Assembly: GCA_965371325.1 (NCBI GenBank)
Contig: CBDUXZ010000041.1
Span: 1 to 9,728, forward strand
DNA: 9,728 bases
Source of the DNA: CBDUXZ01 sp965371325 [NCBI: uncultured bacterium]
GTDB lineage: Bacteria; JAUYMQ01
Direction: 5' to 3'
Under the pieces are notes generated by a model that saw only the letters and a program-made list of their open reading frames with translations, made no database searches and was not told where the DNA came from. The position numbers and the translations under genes were made by a program. Positions 1 through 7,859 of this stretch are shown here, piece after piece; position 1 is the first letter of the stretch; each line of letters opens with the position of its first letter.

Positions 1-2180
1 CCTGCGGAGATCACCCTGTCCAGGCGCGCGCGCGCCTCCCCGGCCCTCCCGGCGTCCGACGCGAGCCCCGCCAGGGTTATCTCGGCCGCGCTGTTTTCCG
101 GCTCCAGCGCGAACGCCTGCGCCAGCCGCGCCCGGGCCTCTTCCGGGCGCCCCAGCTCCCTCAGGCTCCGCGCCAGCAGGACGTTGGCCCGCGGGTCTTC
201 CCGGTCGAGCGAGACCGCGAGCTGGAAGCGCCTGAGCGCGGCCTCCGGCTGTTCCAGCGCCTGGTAGATCAACCCGAGCATCAGGGCTGCCCGCCAGCGC
301 ATTTGCGTGTCTTCACCCTCAGAGGTCGCGGCCCTCTCCAGAAGGGCGCGGGCCCGCCCGAGATCGCCTACTTCCGCGCAGGCAATACCGAAGCTGACCT
401 GCGTAAAGATGAAATCGGGATTCGCCGCGAAGGCGCGCTCGTAATAGGGAATCGCTTCTCGGCCCGCCCCCCACTCATGGAGGGCATTCGCATAGTTCAG
501 GTGGCTCCGGTAGTGGACGGGCGGCCGTGCCAGCGCATCCTCCCAGAGTATCAGGGCGTTCTGCCAGACGCGCTGGCGCGCAAGGGTGAGGGAGGCATAG
601 CTCGCGAAGATCCCGACCAGAACCATCGCGGCCACCGCCCCCTGGGCGGGTGTGCGCAGTCTCCCGAGAAGGGCCACCGTGGCCAGTCCAGCGGCCGCCC
701 CGTAGCCGATGAGCGGTATCTGCAGATACCGGTCGGCCATGCGAATCCAGAAGGGCAGGATCTGCGCGACGGGGAGAAAGCCCAGCCAGAAAAGGGCCAT
801 CCACCAGAGGGAGCGGCGCGCCCCGAAAAAAGCCCGGAAGGCGGCCAGGGCGCCCGCGCCCAGGACGAGATAACCCGCCACGGACCAGGTGCTCAGAAGC
901 GAATCGGCGAAGGGAGGGACGTAGAGGGTGGACAGACCTGTCGGAAAAAGGAGGAGACGCGCGTATCGCGCGAAGATCCCGGCCACCGTTGCCAAATGGA
1001 GGGACAGGCTCCCCCCCATCCAATGCGGGCCCACGATTCCCAGTTCCGCCTGGGCCTGCACGTTCACCAGGGTGAAGAGAATGGCGGCACCCACGAAGGG
1101 GATCTTTTCGCGGATTATGCGCCAGAGCGGTTCGCGCCTGTAGCCGAGGTCATAGAGGAGCAGGACACCCGGCAGGATAACGGTGCTCATCTTGCTGAGC
1201 AGCGCCGCCACGAAGAGGATCAACGAGAGGAGCCGGCCGGCGCGCGAAGCGACGGATTCCCGTGTCGCGCGTATGTAAACGATGAAGGAGAGGAGGAGAA
1301 AAACGGTGGCGAGCAGCGCCTTGCGCTCGGAGATCCAGGCAACCGCTTCGACCTGCGCGGGGTGGGCGAGGTAGACCAGCGCCGCGATGCCCGCCGCAAG
1401 GGGCGGTGCGCGAAGCGCCAGGAGCAGCCATGCCACGAGGCCAGACGCGAGAGCGTGCAGAAAGAGATTCGTGAGGTGATAACCGAAGGGGTCGAGTCCC
1501 CAGACGGCATGATCGAGCGCGAACGATGCGAGGGTAAGCGGGGCGTAGTTCCCGCGAAACGGCTCGGTCCACCACGTCTTCACGGCCGGCCAAGCGAGCG
1601 ACTGTACCTGCTTGTTGTTGGTTATGTAGGTATCGTCGTCCCACAGATGAATGAAGTCGCTCCCGAGCGAGGGAAGGTAGAGAAGGAAAGCCAGGAGGGC
1701 GGCGCCAAGGGCCAGTAGCAGTTCGGTGCGGATGAAGCCCGCGGTGTCCGCCTGTACCGCTTCGCGCCGCCGCATGCCGCGGCGCGAGATCGCGTTCACG
1801 AAGAGGATCGCGAGGGCCGCGCCCGCGAAATCGAGCGCCAGATCACCAAGGGCCGGCGTCCGGCCCGGCACGAAGCCCTGGTGGTATTCGTCGCTGAGGG
1901 CAAAGGCGGCCACGGCGCCCAGGGTCCAGAAGGAGGGCCAGAGGCTCGCCGGAAAGGCCCGGTAGCCCCCCGCGAAGGCCAGGAGGACCAGGGCTGCGAG
2001 GCCGGCGTAGAGGGGAACGTGGGCGAGGTTTGCGAGCCAGGGGGGGATTTCCAGGGCCCCCAGGGCGGAGCCTGGCGTCCCGGAGAGGGCGAAGATGAGG
2101 GCGCCGTAGAGCAGGGAGAGGGAGGCCCAGAATGCGTGCTTTCCGCGGGCCACCGGGACCGCGCGCGAAGCGCTGCTCAT
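1..2180 (-). CDS. VanZ-like / TMTC-type GT-C transferase / TPR fusion protein (3' end outside window)
   Basis: One uninterrupted frame runs from ATG at 2180-2178 to the left edge (726 codons, no stop), so the C-terminus is missing. Residues ~15-130 resemble VanZ: a short helical membrane domain with NLAHVPLYAGL (51-61), SDEYHQGFVPGR (96-107) and an Asp at 113. From ~155 a second membrane part has TMTC/GT-C marks: WDDDTYITNN (180-189), GNYAPLT (210-216), YHLTN (234-238), HPAQVEAVAWISERK (273-287) and ADRYLQIP (482-489). About five TPR units follow from ~556. Bacterial proteins of this second type are putative polyprenyl-phosphate-sugar-dependent glycosyltransferases with the active site facing the periplasm; TPRs usually bind proteins. 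The start is set by GGGAGGAG upstream and directly abuts the TAG of the preceding epimerase gene. VanZ-like proteins recur in exosortase loci, but their role is unknown. The domain calls are firm; the acceptor substrate is unknown. Confidence 0.85.
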   Translation of the reverse strand, partial: MSSASRAVPVARGKHAFWASLSLLYGALIFALSGTPGSALGALEIPPWLANLAHVPLYAGLAALVLLAFAGGYRAFPASLWPSFWTLGAVAAFALSDEYHQGFVPGRTPALGDLALDFAGAALAILFVNAISRRGMRRREAVQADTAGFIRTELLLALGAALLAFLLYLPSLGSDFIHLWDDDTYITNNKQVQSLAWPAVKTWWTEPFRGNYAPLTLASFALDHAVWGLDPFGYHLTNLFLHALASGLVAWLLLALRAPPLAAGIAALVYLAHPAQVEAVAWISERKALLATVFLLLSFIVYIRATRESVASRAGRLLSLILFVAALLSKMSTVILPGVLLLYDLGYRREPLWRIIREKIPFVGAAILFTLVNVQAQAELGIVGPHWMGGSLSLHLATVAGIFARYARLLLFPTGLSTLYVPPFADSLLSTWSVAGYLVLGAGALAAFRAFFGARRSLWWMALFWLGFLPVAQILPFWIRMADRYLQIPLIGYGAAAGLATVALLGRLRTPAQGAVAAMVLVGIFASYASLTLARQRVWQNALILWEDALARPPVHYRSHLNYANALHEWGAGREAIPYYERAFAANPDFIFTQVSFGIACAEVGDLGRARALLERAATSEGEDTQMRWRAALMLGLIYQALEQPEAALRRFQLAVSLDREDPRANVLLARSLRELGRPEEARARLAQAFALEPENSAAEITLAGLASDAGRAGEARARLDRVISA

Positions 2181-3119
2181 CTAGGGCGCTCCTCCCGGGA
2201 GGAAGAAGGCCGCGGTGCGCTCGAGCCCCTCCCGCAGCCCTATGCCGGGCTCGTAGCCGAGGAGACGGTGGGCTTTCGAAATGTCCGCAAGGGAATGGCG
2301 CACGTCGCCCGCGCGTGGCGGGCCGTATTCGGCCGGGATATCGACCCCCAGAATGTCGCGCAGGTCAACCAGCAGCCTGTTCAGCGTTATCCTCCCCCCG
2401 CAGGCCACGTTGATGACTTCACCGACGGGCTCGCTTCGCTCGGCGGCAAGGAGGTTGGCGTCCACCACGTTGTCAATGTAGGTGAAGTCGCGGGACTGCT
2501 CGCCGTCCCCGAAAACCGTCGGCTTCTCGCCGCGGGCGAGTTGTGCGATGAACTTGGGGATTACCGCGGAGTAGAAGCTGGCGGGATCCTGCCGGGGACC
2601 GAATACGTTGAAGTAGCGGAGCACCACCGTCTCGAGTCCATAGAGGCGCGAGAACATGACGCAGTACAGCTCGCTGGCGTACTTCTGGAGGGCATAGGGC
2701 GAGAGCGGCGAAGGGGGCATCGTTTCGATCTTGGGAAGCGTGGGGGTATCTCCGTAGGCGGAGCTCGACGCCGCGTAAACCACCCGGCGAACCCCCGCGT
2801 CGCGTGCCGCGAGGAGAACATGGAGGGTCCCCTGCACGTTCACCGCGTTCGTGGAGACCGGGTCTTCGACCGAGCGAGCGACCGAAGGGAGAGCCGCCTC
2901 GTGGAAAACCCAGTCCATACCCTCCACCGCTCCGCGAACCACGTCCGGATCGCGCAGGTCGCCTTCGCGCAGATCGATTCGACCGGCGGCCTCGGCCAGG
3001 TTCTCCTTGCGGCCGGTGGAGAAGTCGTCGATGACGCGCACCGCGTGGCCGTGCTCGAGAAGCCGCGTCACGATGTGCGATCCGATAAACCCGCCCCCGC
3101 CGGTCACAAGCGCCTTCAT
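2181..3119 (-). CDS. NAD-dependent nucleotide-sugar 4-epimerase (extended SDR, WbpP/GalE-like)
   Basis: The protein has 312 residues, normal for an extended short-chain dehydrogenase/reductase. It begins MKALVTGGGGFIGSH, a Rossmann GxxGxxG NAD site at residues 6-13. The serine-rich strand is AASSSAYG (116-123), and the catalytic pair is Tyr142/Lys146 in SPYALQK. LRYFNVFGPRQDP (167-179) and FGDGEQSRDFTYIDNV (203-218) are typical of UDP-GlcNAc/UDP-Glc 4-epimerases and related enzymes, so it probably interconverts UDP-hexoses or UDP-N-acetylhexoses in the cytoplasm. Exact substrate cannot be read from sequence. The frame extends 31 codons upstream, but ATG at 3119 is chosen because it starts the Rossmann strand, has GGAGAG upstream, and forms an ATGA overlap with the galE stop, implying translational coupling. 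It is followed with no gap by the VanZ/TMTC/TPR gene. Confidence 0.88.
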   Translation of the reverse strand: MKALVTGGGGFIGSHIVTRLLEHGHAVRVIDDFSTGRKENLAEAAGRIDLREGDLRDPDVVRGAVEGMDWVFHEAALPSVARSVEDPVSTNAVNVQGTLHVLLAARDAGVRRVVYAASSSAYGDTPTLPKIETMPPSPLSPYALQKYASELYCVMFSRLYGLETVVLRYFNVFGPRQDPASFYSAVIPKFIAQLARGEKPTVFGDGEQSRDFTYIDNVVDANLLAAERSEPVGEVINVACGGRITLNRLLVDLRDILGVDIPAEYGPPRAGDVRHSLADISKAHRLLGYEPGIGLREGLERTAAFFLPGGAP

Positions 3120-4108
3120 GATCTGCTCTCCGCGTACCCCGCCGGATGAGTCTCCATCCACGCGGCCGCGTCCGCGATGATCTCCTCGATCGCGGGTTGC
3201 CGCGGCCGCCATCCCAGCTCGCGGCGCGCCCTCTCCGATCCCGCAACCAGGGTCGCGGGATCGCCTTCCCGACGCGGCCCTTCCTTTACCGGAACCTCCT
3301 TGCCCGTCACCTTGCCGACCGCCCCGAGCACCTCACGCACCGAGAACCCCCGCCCGGTACCGAGGTTCAGCGCCCCTCCCGGCCCGCCCGACTCGAGGGC
3401 TTCGAGCGCAAGCACATGCGCATCGGCAAGATCGCGGACGTGGATGTAGTCGCGCACGCAGGTTCCGTCCCGGGTGCGATAGTCGGTCCCGTAGATCTCG
3501 AGCGCGTCCCCCTCACCGCGGGCCGCGCGAAGCGCAAGCGGAACGAGATGCCGTTCCGGCCGGTGATCCTCCCCCCGGGCGGACGACGCCCCGGCTGCGT
3601 TGAAGTAACGAAGGGAGAGGGTCCGCCAGCCATAGGCGGCCGAAAAATCTTCGAGGGCCCGTTCGATGGCGGCCTTGGTTGCGCCGTAGGGATTGCCGGG
3701 GGCCAGAGGGGAATTCTCGGTCAGGGGAGCATCCCCCGTGCCGGCGTAGACGGATGCCGTCGAGGAGAAGATGAAACGCCTCACGCCGCACTCTTCCAGC
3801 ACGCCGAGCAGGCGGAGCGCCTCCAGAGTGTTGACGCGCCAGTAGAGCGCGGGGTCGGTCACGCTCTCACTCACCGTTGAGCGCGCCGCAAAATGCATCA
3901 CGGCGGTGACGCCGTGCTCCCGGATCAGGCCCTTCACCGCCCCCGCGTCGCCGACCCCGTTCTTCAGGAAAGGCGTGTCCGGAGGGACCGCGGCGCGATG
4001 CCCGGTGCTGAGATCGTCGAGGATGACCACGCGCCGTCCGCGGGCCACCAGGGCCTCCACGGCCACGCTGCCGATATAACCCGCTCCACCCGTAACGAGA
4101 ACGCTCAC
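3116..4108 (-). CDS. galE: UDP-glucose 4-epimerase GalE
   Basis: The 330-residue product matches GalE in length and motif order. It has VLVTGGAGYIGS at the N-terminus (NAD-binding GxxGxxG), DDLSTGH (31-37), the MHFAA strand (71-75), FSSTASVYAG (114-123) with the catalytic Ser/Thr position near 117, and NPYGATK with Tyr141 and Lys145. Next come LRYFNAAGA (166-174) and the GalE signature GTCVRDYIHVRDLADAH (215-231). The enzyme interconverts UDP-glucose and UDP-galactose, supplying galactose units for surface glycans. The frame is open for 17 codons further upstream into the GT2 gene. GTG at 4108 is preferred because the Rossmann strand starts there, AGGTAGGG lies upstream, and the gap to the GT2 stop is only 7 bases. 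Its TGA overlaps the next gene's ATG. A close relative acting on N-acetylated sugars cannot be excluded. Confidence 0.88.
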   Translation of the reverse strand: MSVLVTGGAGYIGSVAVEALVARGRRVVILDDLSTGHRAAVPPDTPFLKNGVGDAGAVKGLIREHGVTAVMHFAARSTVSESVTDPALYWRVNTLEALRLLGVLEECGVRRFIFSSTASVYAGTGDAPLTENSPLAPGNPYGATKAAIERALEDFSAAYGWRTLSLRYFNAAGASSARGEDHRPERHLVPLALRAARGEGDALEIYGTDYRTRDGTCVRDYIHVRDLADAHVLALEALESGGPGGALNLGTGRGFSVREVLGAVGKVTGKEVPVKEGPRREGDPATLVAGSERARRELGWRPRQPAIEEIIADAAAWMETHPAGYAESRS

Positions 4109-4115
4109 AGCAGCC

Positions 4116-4805
4116 CTACCTGGTGAAGAGTCCGTACTTGACGATGCACCAGATGGCAATGACGCCGTCCTTCCATCCGATTTTCTTCCCCTGCGAGTAG
4201 TCGCGGCCGCTGTAGCTGATCCCCACCTCGAAGATTCGGCAACCCAGCCGCGCCACCTTGGCGGTCACCTCGGGCTCGAAGCCGAACCGGTCCTGCTCCA
4301 GGTGGAGCTGCCGGATAATCTCCGTCCGGAACATCTTGTAGCAGGTCTCCATATCGGTGAGGTTCAGATTCGTAAAGCAATTGGAGAGCAGCGTCAGAAA
4401 GCGGTTGCCGAGGCTGTGCCAGAAGAGGAGCACACGGTGCTCCTTTCCCGAGACAAACCGCGATCCGTAAACCACATCGGCCTTCTTCTTCTCGATGGGA
4501 CGGAGAAGATCGAGCAGATCTTCCGGTTCGTACTCCAGATCGGCATCCTGAATGACGACCACTTCCCCCGTGACCCGCTCGAGCCCGGCGCGTACGGCGG
4601 CCCCCTTCCCGCGATTCCGCTTCTGGTAAACCACCTGCCCCAGCTTCCCTTCGATCTCGCTCTTGAGAATCTCGGGGGTTCCGTCGGTCGAGCCATCGTC
4701 AACCACGATGAGCTCAAGGTCGAGGGGCAGCGCGCGCACCCGGTTCACGATCTCCCGAATCGTGGCTTCTTCATTGTATACGGGGATGATGACCGAGAGC
4801 TTCAC
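4116..4805 (-). CDS. GT2 family glycosyltransferase, polyprenyl-phosphate sugar synthase (DPM1/GtrB-like)
   Basis: This 229-residue GT-A enzyme has SVIIPVYNEE (4-13), VVDDGSTDGT (34-43), KRNRGKGAAVRAG (62-74), the metal-binding QDADLEY (86-92), VYGSRF (112-117), DMETCYKMFR (151-160), FGFEPEV (174-180) and SGRDYSQGKKIGWKDG (199-214). These mark the dolichol-phosphate mannose/glucose synthase-like branch of GT2, which moves a sugar from a nucleotide donor to a polyprenyl phosphate at the cytoplasmic face. No C-terminal membrane helices are evident, so it resembles the soluble DPM1 form. The start is GTG at 4805, preceded by a strong purine run (4810-4820) containing GGAGGGAGGG. A 79-base gap separates it from epsI. 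The lipid-linked sugar it would make is the expected donor for the two GT-C-like proteins in the same operon, which is inference. The transferred sugar is unknown. Confidence 0.87.
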   Translation of the reverse strand: MKLSVIIPVYNEEATIREIVNRVRALPLDLELIVVDDGSTDGTPEILKSEIEGKLGQVVYQKRNRGKGAAVRAGLERVTGEVVVIQDADLEYEPEDLLDLLRPIEKKKADVVYGSRFVSGKEHRVLLFWHSLGNRFLTLLSNCFTNLNLTDMETCYKMFRTEIIRQLHLEQDRFGFEPEVTAKVARLGCRIFEVGISYSGRDYSQGKKIGWKDGVIAIWCIVKYGLFTR

Positions 4806-4884
4806 GTGGCCCTCCCTCCTCCGGGGCGCAAAGCGCCTCGCCTGCGGGGTTTTACGCGCCCGTACTACATTCGCCGGCGCCCGC
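4806..4884 (-). other. 79-base intergenic gap between epsI and the GT2 gene, with a small hairpin
   Basis: This is one of only two gaps of about 80 bases inside the otherwise tightly packed gene series. A perfect 5-bp stem, GGCGC-TTT-GCGCC (4825-4837), sits just before the GT2 ribosome-binding site. No T-run follows it on the minus strand, so it does not look like a standard rho-independent terminator. I see no convincing promoter boxes. Confidence 0.3.
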
Positions 4885-5559
4885 TCACAGTAAGCTCTCC
4901 TCGCGCATCTCGATGATCTCGCCGAAGATGGGGACGAGCGTGGCCGCGAAGCGCCTGAGCCGCTCCTCGTCCTCCCCCTCCGTGCCGGGATTTACCGCGG
5001 TCGCCACCTCGATGAACCCGTTCCCGCCTCCCTTCCCCGTCAGAATCTGGGTTTTCAGGGAGTCGAGCATTTGCCGGGTGCGGGAGGCCGTTTGATAGTT
5101 GTTCGAGGAGAACCACCAGTAGAGCACGATCTGCTTCTCCGCCCCCTTCTTCGCCAGGAAGCGGTTGGCGGAAACACTCGTCCCGGGCAGGGTCTGCTCC
5201 ACGGTGCCGGAGAGTTGCTCGTACTCGATGTTCCACCCCTGTGAGGTAAAGCAAACCTCCGGCTGATGGGCCCCCCAGCGGTTGGTGCCGTGAAACTGCG
5301 CGAAGACGAAGATCCTTCTCCCCTCCGTGTCCTCGTATTCACGGGAGATCAACGCGTCAGGCCTGAGGATATCGAGGACATACTGAGGCATCTGGATGTC
5401 TCCCAGGCTGACGTGGCCGGCCACCTTTTCCGGAAGGGATGCCAGATCGGGCGGGGCTTGCGCCTCGGGATTACGGAACTTGCCGATTCCCATGTTGGCG
5501 AGGCATGCCAGCGCCACCATGATGACTATCAGCCAGCCGTTTTTTCGTGTCGCCGCCAT
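4885..5559 (-). CDS. epsI: EpsI family protein, exosortase-associated
   Basis: The 224-residue product begins with a basic, hydrophobic signal-anchor (residues ~5-24, RKNGWLIVIMVALACLANMG), followed by a domain expected in the periplasm. The EpsI signature is clear: WGAHQPEVCFTSQGWNI (95-111), with the HxPExC core at His98, Pro100, Glu101 and Cys103. A second family mark is IVLYWWFSSNNY (144-155). EpsI proteins occur next to, or fused to, exosortases in exopolysaccharide loci; their biochemical role is not settled. Here the gene is separate from the exosortase, not the fused arrangement. It starts inside the exosortase coding end with a 31-base overlap, and GGAAGG lies 8 bases upstream of ATG 5559, so expression of the two is probably coupled. 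The conserved Cys is intact. Confidence 0.87.
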   Translation of the reverse strand: MAATRKNGWLIVIMVALACLANMGIGKFRNPEAQAPPDLASLPEKVAGHVSLGDIQMPQYVLDILRPDALISREYEDTEGRRIFVFAQFHGTNRWGAHQPEVCFTSQGWNIEYEQLSGTVEQTLPGTSVSANRFLAKKGAEKQIVLYWWFSSNNYQTASRTRQMLDSLKTQILTGKGGGNGFIEVATAVNPGTEGEDEERLRRFAATLVPIFGEIIEMREESLL

Positions 5560-6437
5560 TCCAGAAACCTTCCGATGCTGAAGAGGAGCGTGAACGCCAC
5601 CACGAAAACGCTGAAGCCCGAGAGATCGTGAATCAACGCGCTGGAATCGATCTCCCCCCTCGTATACCAGCCTTCGCCCGGGAGGGTGGCGTCAACCCCG
5701 AACTTGTAAGCCACAAGGGTAAGGAACGTTACCCGCACGTAATTCGCGGCGATCGCAATCGGAATTCCGATGAGAAAGAGCGATACACGCTCCCACGTCT
5801 TTCCCCAGAACAGGTAGGCGTAGACCGCCCCCAGGGCGAGCAGCGCGAAGAGGGAGCGGATGCCACTGCAGGCGTCAGCCACCTCCAGGACCCCGTTCGG
5901 GAGGTAGAGAATCGCGCCGTCACGGTAGATCGAGACCCCAAGGGCGGCAACCGTCGACGTGGCCATGCGTGCGGCGATGATTTTCATGGTGAAGGTGATG
6001 GGCGTGAGAATGAAGGTGAATATCGGAATCATGAAAACAAGGAAGGCGATCGGGAAGAGCACGAGCCTCAGCACGTGCCGCCCCCAGACGGCCAGGACGA
6101 TGCCGATGATCAGCGTGATCAGCGAATAACAGGCAAGGGTCTTGACCGCGCCGAGGTTCGCCAGCAGCAGAAGAACGAGGCTCCCCGCCGCGATCCAGAC
6201 GCCCGCCGACGAAGGCTCCTTCGGCGCGGCGGCGATCTGCTCCCTGCGTCTCCAGACGAGAAAGAGAGAGATAATCGGTATGAGATAGCCGTGGGAGAAC
6301 TCCGGCAGGCTGTCCCACTTCTCGACGAGGTACCCCACGAGTGGGAAGTAGAGGAAGAGAACCCCCGCCGCAATGAGCAGCAGCTCGGCCGGGGGCATTG
6401 TTACCACGCGGGCGCTCGTTCCGGTTTCGGCTCTCAC
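5529..6437 (-). CDS. Exosortase (EpsH-related transpeptidase-like membrane protease)
   Basis: The 302-residue protein is mostly membrane helices, and it has the full exosortase set: FSHGYLIPI (47-55), the nucleophile Cys190 in ADACSGIRSL (187-196), Arg235 in NYVRVTFL (232-239) and His270 in HDLSGF (270-275). Exosortases recognise a C-terminal tripartite tail (short motif, hydrophobic helix, basic cluster) on secreted proteins, cleave it, and probably pass the protein to a surface anchor. I cannot assign the subtype (XrtA, XrtD and so on). The start is GTG at 6437, with AAAGG at a good spacing, 6 bases after the TAA of the GT39-like gene. The in-frame ATG at 6398 has no ribosome-binding site and lies just before the first helix, so it is a less likely start. 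No substrate protein with such a tail is visible in the window. Confidence 0.9.
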   Translation of the reverse strand: MRAETGTSARVVTMPPAELLLIAAGVLFLYFPLVGYLVEKWDSLPEFSHGYLIPIISLFLVWRRREQIAAAPKEPSSAGVWIAAGSLVLLLLANLGAVKTLACYSLITLIIGIVLAVWGRHVLRLVLFPIAFLVFMIPIFTFILTPITFTMKIIAARMATSTVAALGVSIYRDGAILYLPNGVLEVADACSGIRSLFALLALGAVYAYLFWGKTWERVSLFLIGIPIAIAANYVRVTFLTLVAYKFGVDATLPGEGWYTRGEIDSSALIHDLSGFSVFVVAFTLLFSIGRFLEWRRHEKTAG

Positions 6438-6443
6438 TTGCGG

Positions 6444-7778
6444 TTACCTTTCTCTCACGGTCTCATCCCCGGTGGATGATTGGCTGCCAAAGCGCCTCCA
6501 GGCCCGGTCGGCCGCCACGACCGCGAACATCCAGAGGTAGGGCGAGATGGCGGATCTTGCCCGCGCGTCTCCCCAGAACACCAGCACGGAGAGGCAAAAT
6601 GTGCACACGAGCAGGTGAAGGATCACCTCCGGCCCATCGCGGCGGAAGGTCAGCACCATGCCGGCGACCATCCAGGGCAACGCCAGGCCATAGGTCAGGA
6701 AATATACGATCTTACGCGCCGTCGGAATATTGGCCCAGGGATTCCAGAACCGGGCGAACTTGAACATCAGGAGCTTCGGTACCTTTTCCGGATTGCTCGC
6801 CAGGAAGTTCAAGCCCAGCCGCCAGGCCCGCCTGTTGATCTCCACCTGATCGTACGCCACGGTCCGCAGCTCATCGTAAAAAGGGAGCTGCGCGAAATGA
6901 ACCCACCGGCCCCAGTGCTCCCCCTGCAGAACCCGGATATTGTTCGCACCCCAGAATGCGAGCCCCCCGCTGGTCGTCACGGGCACCCAGTGCCCGGTCT
7001 CTTCACGAAGGCGCATAATCCACGGGCCTGATACGAGAATCGCGGCGATCATTATAACAGAAACAGTAATGCCCACCGCCCGTATGTCCGCCCGATCGGC
7101 CTTGCGATAGGTCCACCAGGCCCAGAGCAGCAGGAAGGGCGGAAAGAGCAGAAGCACGGGGCGCGTGAGGGTGGCCGCGCCCATCGCCGCGCCCGTGTAC
7201 AAAAGCCAAGGCAGGCTCACGCCCCCGCCGGCCGGGCGCGTCCCCCCGTGCGCCGCGAGCGCGGCGGCGCGGGCATCTCCGAGGCGGACGAACCCGTAAA
7301 TCATCGCCGCAACCAGGGGAATGAAAAGCGTTTCGCTCAGGAGCCCGTGGAAGAAGAAGACGTCTGCTGGGGCAAGGGCGAACAGGGCCGCCGCCGCGAG
7401 GCCGCAGCGCTCGCCGAAGAGGCGCCGGCCGATCAGAAACGCGAGCCAGGCTGCAAGCGCCCCCAGGGCCGCCTGAGCGATGCGCGCCGCCGTGTAGTCG
7501 TGCCCCGCGACCCGGTAAACGACTGAAAGGAACGCCGGGTAGAGCGGCGGACGGAACGAGATGAAGGTGTCCTGAAACCTGTAGCCCCCTCCCTCCGAAA
7601 GGCTGACCGCGAGCCGATCATAATCACGGTCGTCGGCGACGGGCGGCGCGTCGAGGCCCAGCAGAGCGCTCGCCACCAGCCGTGCGGCGAAGGCCAGAAC
7701 GACGACGGCGGGCACGAGAATGCGGCGGTGTCGCCCGAGACCGTCCCGGCTATCCGGAACAAGACCCTCACCTCGCAT
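6444..7778 (-). CDS. GT39/ArnT-like polytopic membrane glycosyltransferase
   Basis: The 444-residue protein has many membrane helices (first at ~20-41; others near 100-117, 125-162, 190-221, 235-252, 357-400). The GT-C acidic motif is in the first loop, PVADDRDYDRLA (46-57), followed by FRPPLYPAFLS (75-85), LSETLFIPL (147-155) and LTRPVLLLFPP (204-214). These patterns fit PMT/ArnT-type enzymes, which take a sugar from a polyprenyl phosphate and move it to a protein or lipid acceptor at the periplasmic face. The C-terminal WGDARARSAISPYLW (402-416) corresponds to the usual late RY.LP region but is diverged. The frame also has a TTG two codons earlier; ATG 7778 is preferred because GAGGAG is 8 bases upstream of it and only 2 from the TTG. 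It lies six bases upstream of the exosortase gene. Donor and acceptor are unknown. Confidence 0.82.
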   Translation of the reverse strand: MRGEGLVPDSRDGLGRHRRILVPAVVVLAFAARLVASALLGLDAPPVADDRDYDRLAVSLSEGGGYRFQDTFISFRPPLYPAFLSVVYRVAGHDYTAARIAQAALGALAAWLAFLIGRRLFGERCGLAAAALFALAPADVFFFHGLLSETLFIPLVAAMIYGFVRLGDARAAALAAHGGTRPAGGGVSLPWLLYTGAAMGAATLTRPVLLLFPPFLLLWAWWTYRKADRADIRAVGITVSVIMIAAILVSGPWIMRLREETGHWVPVTTSGGLAFWGANNIRVLQGEHWGRWVHFAQLPFYDELRTVAYDQVEINRRAWRLGLNFLASNPEKVPKLLMFKFARFWNPWANIPTARKIVYFLTYGLALPWMVAGMVLTFRRDGPEVILHLLVCTFCLSVLVFWGDARARSAISPYLWMFAVVAADRAWRRFGSQSSTGDETVRER

Positions 7779-7786
7779 TGTCAAAG

Positions 7787-7792
7787 CTCCTC
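7787..7792 (-). promoter_or_regulatory. Ribosome-binding site deciding the start of the GT39-like gene
   Basis: GAGGAG lies 8 bases before ATG 7778 and only 2 bases before the alternative TTG at 7784. This selects the ATG. Confidence 0.6.
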
Positions 7793-7859
7793 GACCTCCC
7801 TCCCCGCGCCCGGCAGACGTTGACGAGAAGGTATGCCGCGCAGGAATAGCTCGCCTAAC

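Noticed and set aside
25-36. Alternating CG run
   Set aside because: It encodes part of a TPR helix in the fusion protein (Ala-Arg-Ala-Arg), so codon choice in a GC-rich gene explains it.
475-1644. Minus-strand frames at 475-1023 and 1150-1644 as separate genes
   Set aside because: They are out of frame with the 726-codon fusion, which has coherent GT-C and TPR motifs over the same span. Their products are Arg/Pro/Gly-rich with no motifs.
303-1718. Long plus-strand open frame of 471 codons
   Set aside because: It is antisense to the TMTC/TPR gene, rich in Arg, Gly, Glu and Pro with no domain, and is the kind of open antisense frame that GC-rich coding sequence produces.
1881-3149. Long plus-strand open frame of 422 codons
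   Set aside because: It spans the antisense of two real genes (the VanZ fusion and an epimerase) and shows no recognisable motif.
5547-6479. Plus-strand open frame of 310 codons
   Set aside because: It is antisense to the exosortase gene, with a highly charged low-complexity product. The minus strand has all exosortase catalytic motifs.
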